64,000 nucleotides of DNA from Bacillus sp. EB106-08-02-XG196 (lineage in GTDB: Bacteria; Bacillota; Bacilli; Bacillales; Cytobacillaceae): the NCBI RefSeq assembly GCF_013396335.1, contig NZ_JABWSY010000012.1, forward strand, positions 151,519-215,518. Reading direction: 5' to 3'. The notes below the pieces were generated by a model that saw nothing but the letters and a program-made list of their open reading frames with translations, was not told where the DNA came from and did no database searches. How positions within the stretch are numbered: position 1 is the first letter of the stretch; the number at the start of each line of letters is the position of its first letter. This document shows, one piece after another, positions 8,839 to 16,871 of the stretch. Position numbers and translations under genes: made by a program.

Positions 8839-8903
8839 TTGATTAGTTCATTTTAACATGATTTAATAAAATTATAGATTATTGGTTGGGTCACCTAACC
8901 AAT
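8839..8903 (+). promoter_or_regulatory. suyZ promoter and GntR-type operator
   Basis: TTGATT (8839-8844), 17 bp and TTTAAT (8862-8867) form a plausible sigma-A promoter. A 23-bp near-perfect palindrome at 8881-8903 (ATTGGTTGGGTCACC and its mirror TAACCAAT) covers the early transcribed region. It would let a repressor block initiation or elongation into suyZ. The same palindrome occurs at 8742, 13644 and 14767. Confidence 0.78.
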
Positions 8904-8944
8904 GTTAAATAAGGGCTTTTGAATTTTAAAAAGGAGGTAGAAGA

Positions 8945-10015
8945 TTGAGTAATTTAGGTGCGGAAAAAATAAAAGAAAAAAGTAATTCGATTCCTCTTTA
9001 TTCCTACAAAAAAATCAAATCCTTAAGAATAAAAAAAGGATGGATACAAGGAGTTCTCTTGACAATGGTGTTGGCAATGCTATCCGGTCTAATAGCTGTG
9101 TTCCCCGTTTTTTCTGTAATGGGTGTGATGATTATTTCTATTATCTTAGGTATGAGTTGGAAAGGACTAATGGATATTCCAGCAGGTTCTGATATTGGAA
9201 TTACATTTAGCAGTAAAACCTTACTTCGTGCCGGAATTATATTAATGGGTTTAAGATTAAATATTGAACAAATCATTTCAGCAGGTTTTTCTATAATTTT
9301 TATAGATATTGTAATTATTACATTCACCCTTTTAGTCATCATGTGTATTGGAAGATTTTTTTCCATTGACCGCCATCTATCAGCTTTGATTGCTGTAGGA
9401 ACAGCTGTATGTGGAGCTGCTGCTATTGTAGCAGTAGCACCTTTAATCGGAGCAAAAAAAGAGTTAACTGCAATTTCAGTAGCTTTTATAGCCATTATGG
9501 GAACGGTCGTAACTATTATTTACACATTTTTATATCCTGTTCTTGGATTAGACCCATATAATTTTGGATTATTAACAGGGGCTACATTGCATGAGTTAGC
9601 ACATGTGATAGCAGCAGCTGCTCCTGGAGGTGACATAAGCAGTGACACAGCATTACTTGTAAAATTAGGCCGTGTTGGGCTTCTGATTCCCGTTGCGTTT
9701 ATTTTAGCAGCATTATTTAATAAAAAGCACCCTGATGCTCCAACACAAAAACGTAAGTTAAAGGATTTACCTATTCCATGGTTTATATTTGGTTTTTTAC
9801 TAATGTGTCTTGTCAATACAGTCGGTATTTTATCCGAAACCATTACTCAAATGTTAATTGCTTTAAGTATCTTCTTATTATCAATGGCGATGGCTGGTTT
9901 AGGATTGAGCGTGAATTTTTTAGAATTTAAAAAGCTAAATAGTAAAGTTCTTCTTACCGGAACGATAGGATCAACAGCGTTAATTTTATTAGGATTTCTT
10001 TTCACAAAAATGTAG
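8945..10015 (+). CDS. suyZ: YeiH/SuyZ-family putative sulfite/sulfate exporter
   Basis: The 356-residue integral membrane protein belongs to the PSE (putative sulfate exporter, UPF0324/YeiH) family, about ten helices. Recognisable segments are SSKTLLRAGIILMGLRLN, GTAVCGAAAIVAVAPLIGA and TGATLHELAHVIAAA. It starts with TTG at 8945 after AAGGAGG. SuyZ of Paracoccus pantotrophus, from the cysteate/sulfolactate pathway, is a sulfate exporter proposed to relieve the cell of the released anion; that function is inferred here because the gene sits beside suyAB, comC and slcC. A positively charged cytoplasmic N-terminus of about 30 residues precedes the first helix. A shared operator at 8881-8903 places it in the same regulon. 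Confidence 0.82.
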   Translation: MSNLGAEKIKEKSNSIPLYSYKKIKSLRIKKGWIQGVLLTMVLAMLSGLIAVFPVFSVMGVMIISIILGMSWKGLMDIPAGSDIGITFSSKTLLRAGIILMGLRLNIEQIISAGFSIIFIDIVIITFTLLVIMCIGRFFSIDRHLSALIAVGTAVCGAAAIVAVAPLIGAKKELTAISVAFIAIMGTVVTIIYTFLYPVLGLDPYNFGLLTGATLHELAHVIAAAAPGGDISSDTALLVKLGRVGLLIPVAFILAALFNKKHPDAPTQKRKLKDLPIPWFIFGFLLMCLVNTVGILSETITQMLIALSIFLLSMAMAGLGLSVNFLEFKKLNSKVLLTGTIGSTALILLGFLFTKM

Positions 10016-10019
10016 GAAT

Positions 10020-10046
10020 GCTGCCTCAATTGAGGCAGCTTTAACC
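10020..10046 (+). terminator. Hairpin terminator after suyZ
   Basis: A 20-bp perfect palindrome (GCTGCCTCAA and its complement, 10020-10039) starts five bases after the suyZ stop. The following T tract is short (TTTAACCT), so termination may be partial. Confidence 0.6.
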
Positions 10047-10116
10047 TATTTAAATCATATAAAGTGATTTTTGTAATTACATTTGAAAATCTCTTTATGA
10101 GATGATTTAATAAAAA

Positions 10117-10181
10117 GGTTGGGCCAATGGAATACGGTATTTTTTTTATAAAGATAAATAAAACCATTCGAATATCGAATG
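10117..10181 (+). promoter_or_regulatory. Leader of the GntR gene: half-operator and a separate palindrome
   Basis: GGTTGGG at 10117-10123 is one arm of the locus-wide operator without its partner. CATTCGA-ATA-TCGAATG (10165-10181) is a perfect inverted repeat of a different sequence, 21 bp before the regulator start. Either could serve autoregulation; neither is proven. Confidence 0.45.
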
Positions 10182-10202
10182 TAACTGGGGGTTAAGATTA
10201 CT

Positions 10203-10898
10203 ATGGAACTTAATAGAAAAGGTATTTCTGAACAAGTAGCCGATAGCATAAAGAAAAAAATTCAAGATGGAATATATAAGCCTGGGGAAAAAATTCCAGG
10301 TGAAAGGGATATGGGTATAGAGCTTTCCGTAAGTAGAAATACGGTGAGGGAAGCCTATAAAATTCTTGAAGCCTATGGATACCTTACTGCTAAACATGGT
10401 ACAGGGGTTTTTGTTGCTTCACCCGAACATCAAATTCAAAAAATGGCCGAAGCATTTTTTGTTTCCTCCGATCAAATCAAAGACTTTTTCGCTGTTCGTC
10501 AAATTCTCGAAGAATCGACCGTAAAATGGGCAATCGAAAATTCAAATGTTGAACAAATTAATGAGTTAGAACAAATTATTAATGAAGCGAATGAGATCCT
10601 AGATGGCAAAATTGATTATAATCGTCTTGCGGAGTTGGATCATAAATTTCATATAAATTTAGCGAATAACTCAAAAAATGCAGTGTTAGTAAGACTCATG
10701 TATTATTTAATTGATTTACTATCAGAATCTCGAACGAAGTCCATTCAAATTCCCGGTCGAGTCAGACAATCAGTTCAAGAGCATACAAAAATTCTAGAGG
10801 CGATGAAACAAAAAGATATACCGCTTGCACAACAATATATGAAAGAACATTTAGGTAGTGTTGAGCAATCCATTACCCAAGCCACCACAACGAAATAA
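10203..10898 (+). CDS. GntR-family regulator, FadR/FCD subfamily, of the sulfolactate locus
   Basis: The 231-residue protein has an N-terminal winged helix (about 5-75) and an all-helical FCD effector domain (about 90-225). The winged helix contains PGEKIPGERDMGIELSVSRN, TVREAYKILEAYGYL and the GTGVFV wing. Segments such as AELDHKFHINLANNS carry the Asp and His residues that often hold a metal in FCD domains. GntR/FadR proteins bind palindromes built on GGT/ACC or GT/AC, which fits the operator found four times around this gene. It lies between suyZ and comC. It is probably a repressor released by sulfolactate or sulfopyruvate; effector and sign are inferred. A GGGGG ribosome site precedes the ATG at somewhat long spacing. 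Confidence 0.88.
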   Translation: MELNRKGISEQVADSIKKKIQDGIYKPGEKIPGERDMGIELSVSRNTVREAYKILEAYGYLTAKHGTGVFVASPEHQIQKMAEAFFVSSDQIKDFFAVRQILEESTVKWAIENSNVEQINELEQIINEANEILDGKIDYNRLAELDHKFHINLANNSKNAVLVRLMYYLIDLLSESRTKSIQIPGRVRQSVQEHTKILEAMKQKDIPLAQQYMKEHLGSVEQSITQATTTK

Positions 10899-10902
10899 AT
10901 AA

Positions 10903-10955
10903 AAAAGCTGATCTGTTTAAGGGCTCTCATACGTCCTAACCACAGACAGCTTTTA
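10903..10955. terminator. Bidirectional terminator between GntR gene and comC
   Basis: Stem AAAAGCTG plus TCTGT (10903-10916) pairs with ACAGA plus CAGCTTTT (10942-10955), with A and T tracts on the two sides. It separates the convergent regulator and comC. Confidence 0.75.
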
Positions 10956-10961
10956 TTACGT

Positions 10962-12032
10962 TTATTGGATTTTCTCCAGGGTAGCAGGTATAGGAAACCT
11001 TACATTAAAGTTCTTGCCTAATTTGATTAATTCCTCTTCGACATTTGCCGATAGTTGAATTCCTTCCACTAGCCGTTGCTCTCTATCTCTCTTTCTTCTT
11101 TCACCCGGATATCTAATTTCATTCGTTCCTGGTATTTTAGGAATATCCTTCATCTCACCTAAAAGGGTTTCAATTAACTCGAAAAAGCTATTTAAATCCA
11201 TAAACTTCTCAATGTCCATCAAAATAAAGAAATGACCTACATTTGCTTGTTCTGTTTCATTATCATCGTAAATATTTTTTACATGAGGACCAAAAGCTGC
11301 ACCTGATAGGATCCCAGTCAGAATTTCCACCGCTAATGCTAAAGCTGCACCTTTTGGTCCACCTAATGGCAAAACAGATCCTTTTAAAGCTGATTCAGGA
11401 TCGTTTGTTGGCTGGCCATGTTCATCAATTGCCCACCCTTCAGGGATATTATTCCCCTGTTTAGCAGCTAAAATAATCTTCCCTCTTGCTACAATACTTG
11501 TCGATAAGTCTATGATAACAGGCTGATCATTCTTTGTAGGAAAGCCAAAAGCAATAGGATTCGTACCAAAAAAAGCATTCTTTCCACCCCAAGGAGCAAT
11601 GCCTGGAGGAGAATTTGTAAATCCGATACAGGCAAGGTTATTTTCGCATGCTAATTGGCAAAAATAGGAAGCAGTTCCAAAATGATTGCTATTCTTAACA
11701 GCTATTGCAGTAATACCACTATCCTTTGTCATTCCAATCCCTTTTAAAATAGCATGATAACTAACTACATGCCCCAATCCATTATCTCCGTCTACTAAAA
11801 GAACAGAAGATGTCTTCCTATCCATTTTGAGGTTTGGATTTAGATTAATCCTTTTATCGAGGAAACGTTTGATATATATAGGGAGTCTGCTGATTCCATG
11901 ACTATCAACACCTTCTAGATTTGCTCTAATTAAGGCATCAGCTACCACGGAAGAATTCTGTTTAGTCATACCCATACCTACTAATACATCTTCACAAAAC
12001 ACCTTAAGATCAGAATTACTATAAGTATTCAT
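10962..12032 (-). CDS. comC: Malate/L-lactate dehydrogenase-family enzyme, probable (R)-sulfolactate dehydrogenase (ComC)
   Basis: The 356-residue protein is of the Ldh_2 family (malate/L-sulfolactate dehydrogenase fold, not the Rossmann LDH). Catalytic-region motifs DSHGISRLP (His45) and NSNHFGTA (His117) are present, with VIIDLSTSIVARGKI and PLGGPKGAALALAVEILTG further on. Family members oxidise or reduce 2-oxoacids with NAD(P). In known sulfolactate degraders ComC reduces 3-sulfopyruvate to (R)-sulfolactate, the substrate of SuyAB. Here it lies downstream of suyAB behind a terminator and within the GntR regulon region. Start ATG follows AAGGAG. Alternative: another 2-oxoacid reductase. Context makes ComC the best call. 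Confidence 0.78.
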   Translation of the reverse strand: MNTYSNSDLKVFCEDVLVGMGMTKQNSSVVADALIRANLEGVDSHGISRLPIYIKRFLDKRINLNPNLKMDRKTSSVLLVDGDNGLGHVVSYHAILKGIGMTKDSGITAIAVKNSNHFGTASYFCQLACENNLACIGFTNSPPGIAPWGGKNAFFGTNPIAFGFPTKNDQPVIIDLSTSIVARGKIILAAKQGNNIPEGWAIDEHGQPTNDPESALKGSVLPLGGPKGAALALAVEILTGILSGAAFGPHVKNIYDDNETEQANVGHFFILMDIEKFMDLNSFFELIETLLGEMKDIPKIPGTNEIRYPGERRKRDREQRLVEGIQLSANVEEELIKLGKNFNVRFPIPATLEKIQ

Positions 12033-12083
12033 TCATATACTCCTTAAAATTTTGTCTAATTTCTACATACAAAACTTAGTGGT

Positions 12084-12122
12084 TAAAAAAGCTATCTCCC
12101 TACGCATAAAAGTGTAGGGAGA
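12084..12122 (-). terminator. Terminator between suyB and comC
   Basis: Nine-bp perfect stem (12095-12103 with 12114-12122, TCTCCCTAC). On the minus strand it is followed by GCTTTTTTAACC. It would limit read-through from suyAB into comC. Confidence 0.75.
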
Positions 12123-12128
12123 GAAAGA

Positions 12129-13283
12129 TCAAGCACTTCTATATAATTTTGTCATGACAAATTCTCTATGTCCTAATGCCTCTGCACACGTGAGACGACC
12201 ATTAACAGTACGAGCAATCATCTCCATTAACTTATCTCCAGCTTCTTCTAAAGAAATCTGACGAGAAAGCAAACCTTGCACGTCAACATCAATATGTTCA
12301 CTCATCGTTCCTGCAGTAATTGGGTTTGCAGTAATTTTAACCACAGGTTCAATAGGATTACCGATAATATTTCCTTGTCCGGTAGGGAACAAGTGTAGTA
12401 CAGCACCAGCAGCAGCCATTAATGTAATACATTCTGCAGCGGCTGAGGAAGTATCCATAAAGTATAGACCATTTCCATTTACAGGTTTTTCAGCAGGCTC
12501 CAGTACGCCAATTACTTGTTTTGTACCAGTCTTTGCAATATTTCCAAGTGCTTTTTCTTCAATAGTCGAAAGCCCGCCTGCGATGTTTCCTTGAGTCGGT
12601 TGGGATCCTAATAAATCGACACCTTTCGATTCAATTTCACCTATATAATCATTGTAGATATCCATAAATTTGTTTTTCAGTTCCGGAGTTGCCATACGCT
12701 GAGCAACTAGGTGCTCTCCACCCGTTAATTCAGATGTTTCCCCGAAGAATACGGTTGCTCCTGCATCTACTACCCGATCAACAGCTTGAGATACAGTTGG
12801 GCAAGAACCCAATCCAGTTGTCGTATCAGATTCACCACATTTAATACTAATTGTTAAATCTTTTAATTCGATTGGTTCTTTTTGCAGTTCTGTAGCCCAT
12901 TGAACATACTCTTTCGCTTTCCAAGATGCCGCCCGAATTGTTTCTAAGTCTCCATTTCTTTCAATAGAGAAATAGGTTACTGGCTTACCAGTGTCTGCAA
13001 TACCATCAGCAATTTTCTTTGCCCAATTTTCCTCAATCCCGATAACAACAACGGCTGCTACATTTGGATTAGACCCTGTTCCAATCATTGTTCTAAAATG
13101 CAAATCTAGATCCGGCCCATATTGAAGTCTGCCATAAGAATGTGGCAGAGCCATAGTTCCTTTTACTTGGTTTGCTACTGCTTCACAAGCTGCGTTTGAT
13201 ATGTCATCTACAGGTAAAATAATTACATGATTACGAATTCCAACCTTACCATTTTCTCTGCGATATCCAAAAAGTTGTGTCAT
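12129..13283 (-). CDS. suyB: (2R)-Sulfolactate sulfo-lyase, large (beta) subunit, UxaA C-terminal family
   Basis: The 384-residue protein belongs to the UxaA/GarD dehydratase superfamily. It represents the catalytic C-terminal part as a free subunit. Signatures: [20 protein letters not shown] at the N-terminus, [16 protein letters not shown] near 160, [17 protein letters not shown] near 190 and FPTGQGN near 310. As I recall the SuyB family, the [20 protein letters not shown] segment is especially close to it. The enzyme, with SuyA, splits (R)-sulfolactate to pyruvate and sulfite. It follows suyA by three bases, with a GCGAGGTGG ribosome site. Alternative: altronate or galactarate dehydratase; the absence of uronate genes and the presence of comC, slcC and a SuyZ-like exporter argue against that. 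Confidence 0.85.
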   Translation of the reverse strand: MTQLFGYRRENGKVGIRNHVIILPVDDISNAACEAVANQVKGTMALPHSYGRLQYGPDLDLHFRTMIGTGSNPNVAAVVVIGIEENWAKKIADGIADTGKPVTYFSIERNGDLETIRAASWKAKEYVQWATELQKEPIELKDLTISIKCGESDTTTGLGSCPTVSQAVDRVVDAGATVFFGETSELTGGEHLVAQRMATPELKNKFMDIYNDYIGEIESKGVDLLGSQPTQGNIAGGLSTIEEKALGNIAKTGTKQVIGVLEPAEKPVNGNGLYFMDTSSAAAECITLMAAAGAVLHLFPTGQGNIIGNPIEPVVKITANPITAGTMSEHIDVDVQGLLSRQISLEEAGDKLMEMIARTVNGRLTCAEALGHREFVMTKLYRSA

Positions 13284-13286
13284 TTT

Positions 13287-13625
13287 TTACCACCTCGCCG
13301 TTTTAATATTTTGAGTGTGAATATAGTCGCCGACTTCCCATTTAGCTGTAGTTATGCCGATTTGAACACCATATTTTAAGACAGGCTCTCCACAGTCTAA
13401 ATTGACTAAAGAAATCTTGTGACCTAATGGAATATCTCCCTTAGCAGTTACTACCACATCAGAATTATCATCCATATAAATGCCGACTACTTTCTCACCC
13501 GTTTGAATAGGACTAGTCGCAACACCTACATGATCACCTCTATGATGGATTAAAAACTTATGAGTACTTACAGGGGTTGATTCCTGCTTTTCAGTCAAAG
13601 TGCTTGATTGACTATTGTTGCTCAT
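13287..13625 (-). CDS. suyA: (2R)-Sulfolactate sulfo-lyase, small (alpha) subunit, SAF domain
   Basis: The 112-residue small subunit has one SAF domain as found at the N-terminus of UxaA. Motifs HRGDHVGVAT, DIPLGHKISLVNLDCGEPV, KYGVQIGITT and the terminal HTQNIKTARW are characteristic. The ATG at 13625 follows AAAGGAGG by seven bases. The longer reading that begins 12 codons upstream would start inside the operator and is rejected. It pairs with SuyB immediately downstream, and together they desulfonate sulfolactate. The first 25 residues are Ser/Thr/Gln-rich and probably flexible. Confidence 0.85.
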   Translation of the reverse strand: MSNNSQSSTLTEKQESTPVSTHKFLIHHRGDHVGVATSPIQTGEKVVGIYMDDNSDVVVTAKGDIPLGHKISLVNLDCGEPVLKYGVQIGITTAKWEVGDYIHTQNIKTARW

Positions 13626-13643
13626 TATATAGCCTCCTTTATT

Positions 13644-13707
13644 ATTGGTTGAGTGACCCAACCAATTGGTATATCCTTATTAAACCACCTAAACCATTAA
13701 TAGTCAA
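13644..13707 (-). promoter_or_regulatory. suyAB promoter and GntR-type operator
   Basis: On the minus strand TTGACT (13702-13707), 17 bp and TTTAAT (13679-13684) form a good sigma-A promoter. A 23-bp palindrome at 13644-13666 (core GGTTGGGTCACTCAACC) lies just after the predicted start point. It ends about 19 bp before the suyA start codon and includes no part of the ribosome site. Confidence 0.8.
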
Positions 13708-13746
13708 TAATAATATTCAAATTTTCAAAATATTTTAATTAAATGG

Positions 13747-14697
13747 TTATATCGTACATAAAGAAGGATTTCCTTTTAAGATTTTTGCTACTTCCTTAGC
13801 CACTAATAAAGAGGTTCTTATCTGTGATTCATTCGTCAGTCCAGCAATATGCGGCGTCAAAATGACTCTTTCACATGACAAAAGTCTATTAGATTGTGAG
13901 ATTGGTTCTATCTCGAGGACATCTAGAAATGCTCCAGCAATGGTATGATTATTTAAAGCGATAGATAGTTCATTCTCATCAATAATTCCACCCCTGGAGG
14001 TATTAATAATAACGGCTGAAGGTTTCATCCTATTTAGTTCCGTTTCAGAAATTAGATACTTTGTAGCGGCGGTTAATGGAACATGTAAGGAAACAAAATC
14101 CGATACCGATAATAATTCTTCTAAAGAGTCTTTTACCTGGACACCCGTTTCAGAAACGATATGGTCATACTCAGTGATAAACGGGTCGAATCCAATTACC
14201 TTCATTCCAAAAGCGTTTGCTCTTTTAGCTACACGGTGAGATATTTCTCCTAACCCAATTAACCCTAATGTTTTATCAGCTAGTTCTTCACCTGTATATT
14301 TTTTTCGATTCCAATGTCCTTTTCTAATATCATAATCTGCTAGATGAAGTGGTCTATTTGCACTTAACATAGCAGCCATTACGTATTCAGCTACTGAGGT
14401 AGCATTTGCATGACGAGCGTATATAACTTTAATGCCCCTTTCCTTTGCTGCAATTGTATCTATGTTATCTAGACCGACCCCAAGACGACCAACTACCTTT
14501 AAGCGATTTCCAGCCTCTAAAAGCTCTTGATCTACTTTCGTTTGATTCCTGACTATAATTGCATCATAGTGCTTCACCACTTGGAGCAATTTTTTACGAT
14601 TTCCCCATAAATTCTCATCATAATCCACTTCTAGTCCTTGCTTAACCAGTTCCTCTATTCCATCATTCCAAATAATTTCTGTTATCAGAATTCTCAT
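13747..14697 (-). CDS. slcC: D-2-hydroxyacid dehydrogenase, probable (S)-sulfolactate dehydrogenase (SlcC)
   Basis: The 316-residue protein is of the phosphoglycerate dehydrogenase-like family. The NAD loop is GLIGLGEIS (145-153, final Gly replaced by Ser), with Asp171 favouring NAD over NADP. The catalytic set is Arg235 (NTSRGG), Glu264 and His283 (TPHIAG). In Chromohalobacter, SlcC oxidises (S)-sulfolactate to 3-sulfopyruvate; ComC then reduces it to the (R) form. The gene is upstream of suyAB with its own operator (14767-14789). A GGAGAGGAG ribosome site precedes the ATG. Alternatives are other 2-hydroxyacid or 3-phosphoglycerate dehydrogenases; no ACT domain is present, as expected for this short form. 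Confidence 0.78.
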   Translation of the reverse strand: MRILITEIIWNDGIEELVKQGLEVDYDENLWGNRKKLLQVVKHYDAIIVRNQTKVDQELLEAGNRLKVVGRLGVGLDNIDTIAAKERGIKVIYARHANATSVAEYVMAAMLSANRPLHLADYDIRKGHWNRKKYTGEELADKTLGLIGLGEISHRVAKRANAFGMKVIGFDPFITEYDHIVSETGVQVKDSLEELLSVSDFVSLHVPLTAATKYLISETELNRMKPSAVIINTSRGGIIDENELSIALNNHTIAGAFLDVLEIEPISQSNRLLSCERVILTPHIAGLTNESQIRTSLLVAKEVAKILKGNPSLCTI

Positions 14698-14766
14698 TTA
14701 CAATCTCCTCTCCTTTATCTTTTTATTTTGATAAATCCTAATTTATATAATACCATTTTTAATATT

Positions 14767-14789
14767 TTTGGTACAGTGACCCAACCAAT
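14767..14789. promoter_or_regulatory. GntR-type operator copy upstream of slcC
   Basis: GGTACAGTGACCCAACC (14770-14786) aligns with the shared operator core and differs mainly in the left arm. It is about 70 bp upstream of the slcC start. A clear -35/-10 pair could not be chosen here. Confidence 0.7.
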
Positions 14790-14815
14790 TTAACTAAAAA
14801 AATATCTACACTTTT

Positions 14816-14853
14816 AAATAAGAGCAGGAACCTCTTTTACGGCTCCTGCTCTT
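14816..14853 (-). terminator. Terminator after rarD-like gene
   Basis: Strong hairpin: AAGAGCAGGAACC (14820-14832) pairs with GGCTCCTGCTCTT (14841-14853) with one mismatch. It lies 50 bp beyond the stop of the minus-strand permease. Confidence 0.75.
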
Positions 14854-14903
14854 GATTATTTTCCCATAAAGTTTTGGTGAACGCTTTAAAAGCCCCATCT
14901 GAA

Positions 14904-15851
14904 TTAAATTTTTAGTTCTAAGTGTTCGCTCTTTGCATTTGATACAGCTATTGACATTTTTCTTCTTTTTATCACCTGACGGATATTGGAAATACTGAAG
15001 ATTACTAAAGCGATCCAGATGCATGAAAAAGTAACGGCATGGTCCTTCGTAAATGACTCCCCGTATATAAGTACTCCAAGTAGTAAACTAATGGTCGGTG
15101 CAATATATTGTAAGAAGCCCACGAGGTAGAGGGGAATCTTTTGTGCTCCGATACCAAACCATAAAAGCGGCAAGGCGGTAGCGATACCTGATCCTAGTAA
15201 AAATAAATCATTCTTAAGGGACCCGGTTGCGAAGCTATGCTGGCCATTTACACCTAAATAGGCTAAAAATAATAAAGCAAACGGTACAATAAACAATGTT
15301 TCTAGCAGCAAGCCTAAAATTGAATCTACTTTTATTAGTTTTTTTGACAATCCATAAAAACCAAAGGATAAGGCCAATATCAGCGCAATCCATGGGAAAG
15401 TTCCAAGCGATAACGTCATATAGACTACACCGATTCCGGCCACCACAAATGAGACAGCCTGCCAAACATTCATCTTTTCACCTAATACAAAAACCCCTAA
15501 CAATACGGCGACCAGCGGATTAATAAAGTAGCCTAAGCTTGCCTCCACTATGTGGTTCGTATTCACAGCAAATATATAAACAAACCAGTTTATACTAATT
15601 AATAGAGAAGCAAGGAAAAGTCCTAACCAAGTTTTTTTCTGCCTCATTTGAACTTGAAAAAAGTTTTTTAATAGTTTTCGCTTCAAAATGCCTACTATCA
15701 GTAAAACGAAAATAAAAGACCAAATGACTCGATGAGCTAAAATTTCTAGCGCTGAAATTTGATCGATAAACTTCCAATAGATCGGTAAGACTCCCCAAAA
15801 TATATACGCGCCTGCAGTATAGTAAATCCCTTTTGTATTTTCACGTTCCAT
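14904..15851 (-). CDS. rarD: RarD-type EamA permease
   Basis: The 315-residue membrane protein has about ten helices arranged as two EamA repeats. The N-terminal YYTAGAYIFWGVLPIYWKFI and ALEILAHRVIWSFIFVLLIV are typical of RarD (chloramphenicol-sensitivity protein family). Later segments include SLGYFINPLVAVLLGVFVLG and FLQYIAPTISLLLGVLIYGE. Family members export metabolites or drugs; the substrate is unknown. It starts behind GGTGGAA and has its own terminator. It is not obviously part of the neighbouring sulfolactate locus, since no operator copy precedes it. Confidence 0.85.
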   Translation of the reverse strand: MERENTKGIYYTAGAYIFWGVLPIYWKFIDQISALEILAHRVIWSFIFVLLIVGILKRKLLKNFFQVQMRQKKTWLGLFLASLLISINWFVYIFAVNTNHIVEASLGYFINPLVAVLLGVFVLGEKMNVWQAVSFVVAGIGVVYMTLSLGTFPWIALILALSFGFYGLSKKLIKVDSILGLLLETLFIVPFALLFLAYLGVNGQHSFATGSLKNDLFLLGSGIATALPLLWFGIGAQKIPLYLVGFLQYIAPTISLLLGVLIYGESFTKDHAVTFSCIWIALVIFSISNIRQVIKRRKMSIAVSNAKSEHLELKI

Positions 15852-16032
15852 TTCTTATTCCACCTAGTTTCTGTTTTACATAGTTGTTTAATACGCTTCA
15901 AAAAACACAAGTAATTATATCATACTATTCTTTTTATGGTAGGATTCATTCTTATAGAACTTAATTTTGCCTGGGCCATTACCACGATACCCGATTGTTG
16001 GGAGATGGGCGATTTATTATCGAATCCGAAAT

Positions 16033-16064
16033 ATGCTGCAGCTAAATTTAGCTGCAGCATTTTT
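16033..16064. terminator. 28-bp perfect palindrome with T run on the plus side
   Basis: ATGCTGCAGCTAAA and its complement (16033-16060) are followed by TTTT on the plus strand, but only ATTTCGG follows in the minus direction. Its position after the terC stop suggests a terminator for that gene, yet the better T tract faces the other way. Confidence 0.6.
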
Positions 16065-16081
16065 CGGTTGATCACTAATTC

Positions 16082-16843
16082 TTAATGAGAATACTTTTCC
16101 GCTCTCGATTTGCGGATGTAATGGATGATAAAAGTAACCAAAAACGATAGTACCAAGAATCCGATAAAAATTTCGTTTGCGATGTAAATATCCACCAAAG
16201 TTAATCCCATTTTAATCGCAATAAAGGTGATTAGAATGTAGGCGGTTGTTTCGAGTTCAGGCACCCGGTCCATTAATGCAATGAAGAAAGTTGCCACTCC
16301 CCGCATTAGAAGAATTCCAATCATACCTCCAAGTAGGATGACCCAAACTTCTTCAGATACAGCCAGTGCAGTCAGAATACTATCTACTGAAAAGGCTAGA
16401 TCCATGAGTTCTACACTAATAACTGTTGCCCAGAAGAAACCAAATATTTTTACTAACCAGCCTTTTGGTTGAACTTGTTCTTCTTCATTACTTGTTTCTT
16501 TTTGGCTAAGTTTGTCTTTAAAGAATTTAACTGCCAGCCACAACAGGTAAAGAGCACCGATTAATTTAATCCACCATAGTTTAATTAGAAATGTTCCTAA
16601 TCCGATAAAGATAAAACGGAATATATACGCTCCCCAGAGACCATATACCAATGCCTTCTTTTGCTGCTCTTTTGGTAATGGTTTTACAAATGCAGACAAA
16701 ACTAACGCATTATCTGCCGATAAGATACATTCGAGTACCGCTAGAGAAAGGATTAACCCCCAAGCTTTCGGTGAGGTTAATACCTCCGACCACATATGCC
16801 AATCTAACATTGCCGCATAGGTTGATAAAATGCCTTCCCACAT
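16082..16843 (-). CDS. TerC-family membrane protein, possible manganese exporter
   Basis: The 253-residue protein has seven to eight helices. It carries two TerC acidic motifs: LECILSADNALVLSAFV near residue 40 and VELMDLAFSVDSILTALA near 150. These Asp/Asn residues are thought to line the metal path. Bacillus relatives (YceF/MeeF, YkoY/MeeY) export Mn(II), partly to metallate secreted enzymes. A charged loop (KETSNEEEQVQPKG) separates the halves. It lies 28 bp after a MarR gene and is likely co-transcribed with it. The gap is too short for a Mn riboswitch of the yybP-ykoY type. Confidence 0.85.
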   Translation of the reverse strand: MWEGILSTYAAMLDWHMWSEVLTSPKAWGLILSLAVLECILSADNALVLSAFVKPLPKEQQKKALVYGLWGAYIFRFIFIGLGTFLIKLWWIKLIGALYLLWLAVKFFKDKLSQKETSNEEEQVQPKGWLVKIFGFFWATVISVELMDLAFSVDSILTALAVSEEVWVILLGGMIGILLMRGVATFFIALMDRVPELETTAYILITFIAIKMGLTLVDIYIANEIFIGFLVLSFLVTFIIHYIRKSRAEKYSH

Positions 16844-16871
16844 TCTCCATTTCTCCTTCTGTATTTAATGT

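Noticed and set aside
12129..13625. UxaA-family pair read as split altronate/galactarate dehydratase
   Set aside because: No uronate isomerase, oxidoreductase or aldolase genes are nearby, while ComC, SlcC and SuyZ homologues are. The SuyAB reading explains the whole locus.
16844..16871. Possible yybP-ykoY manganese riboswitch before the terC gene
   Set aside because: Only 28 bp separate it from the MarR gene and no riboswitch elements are present.
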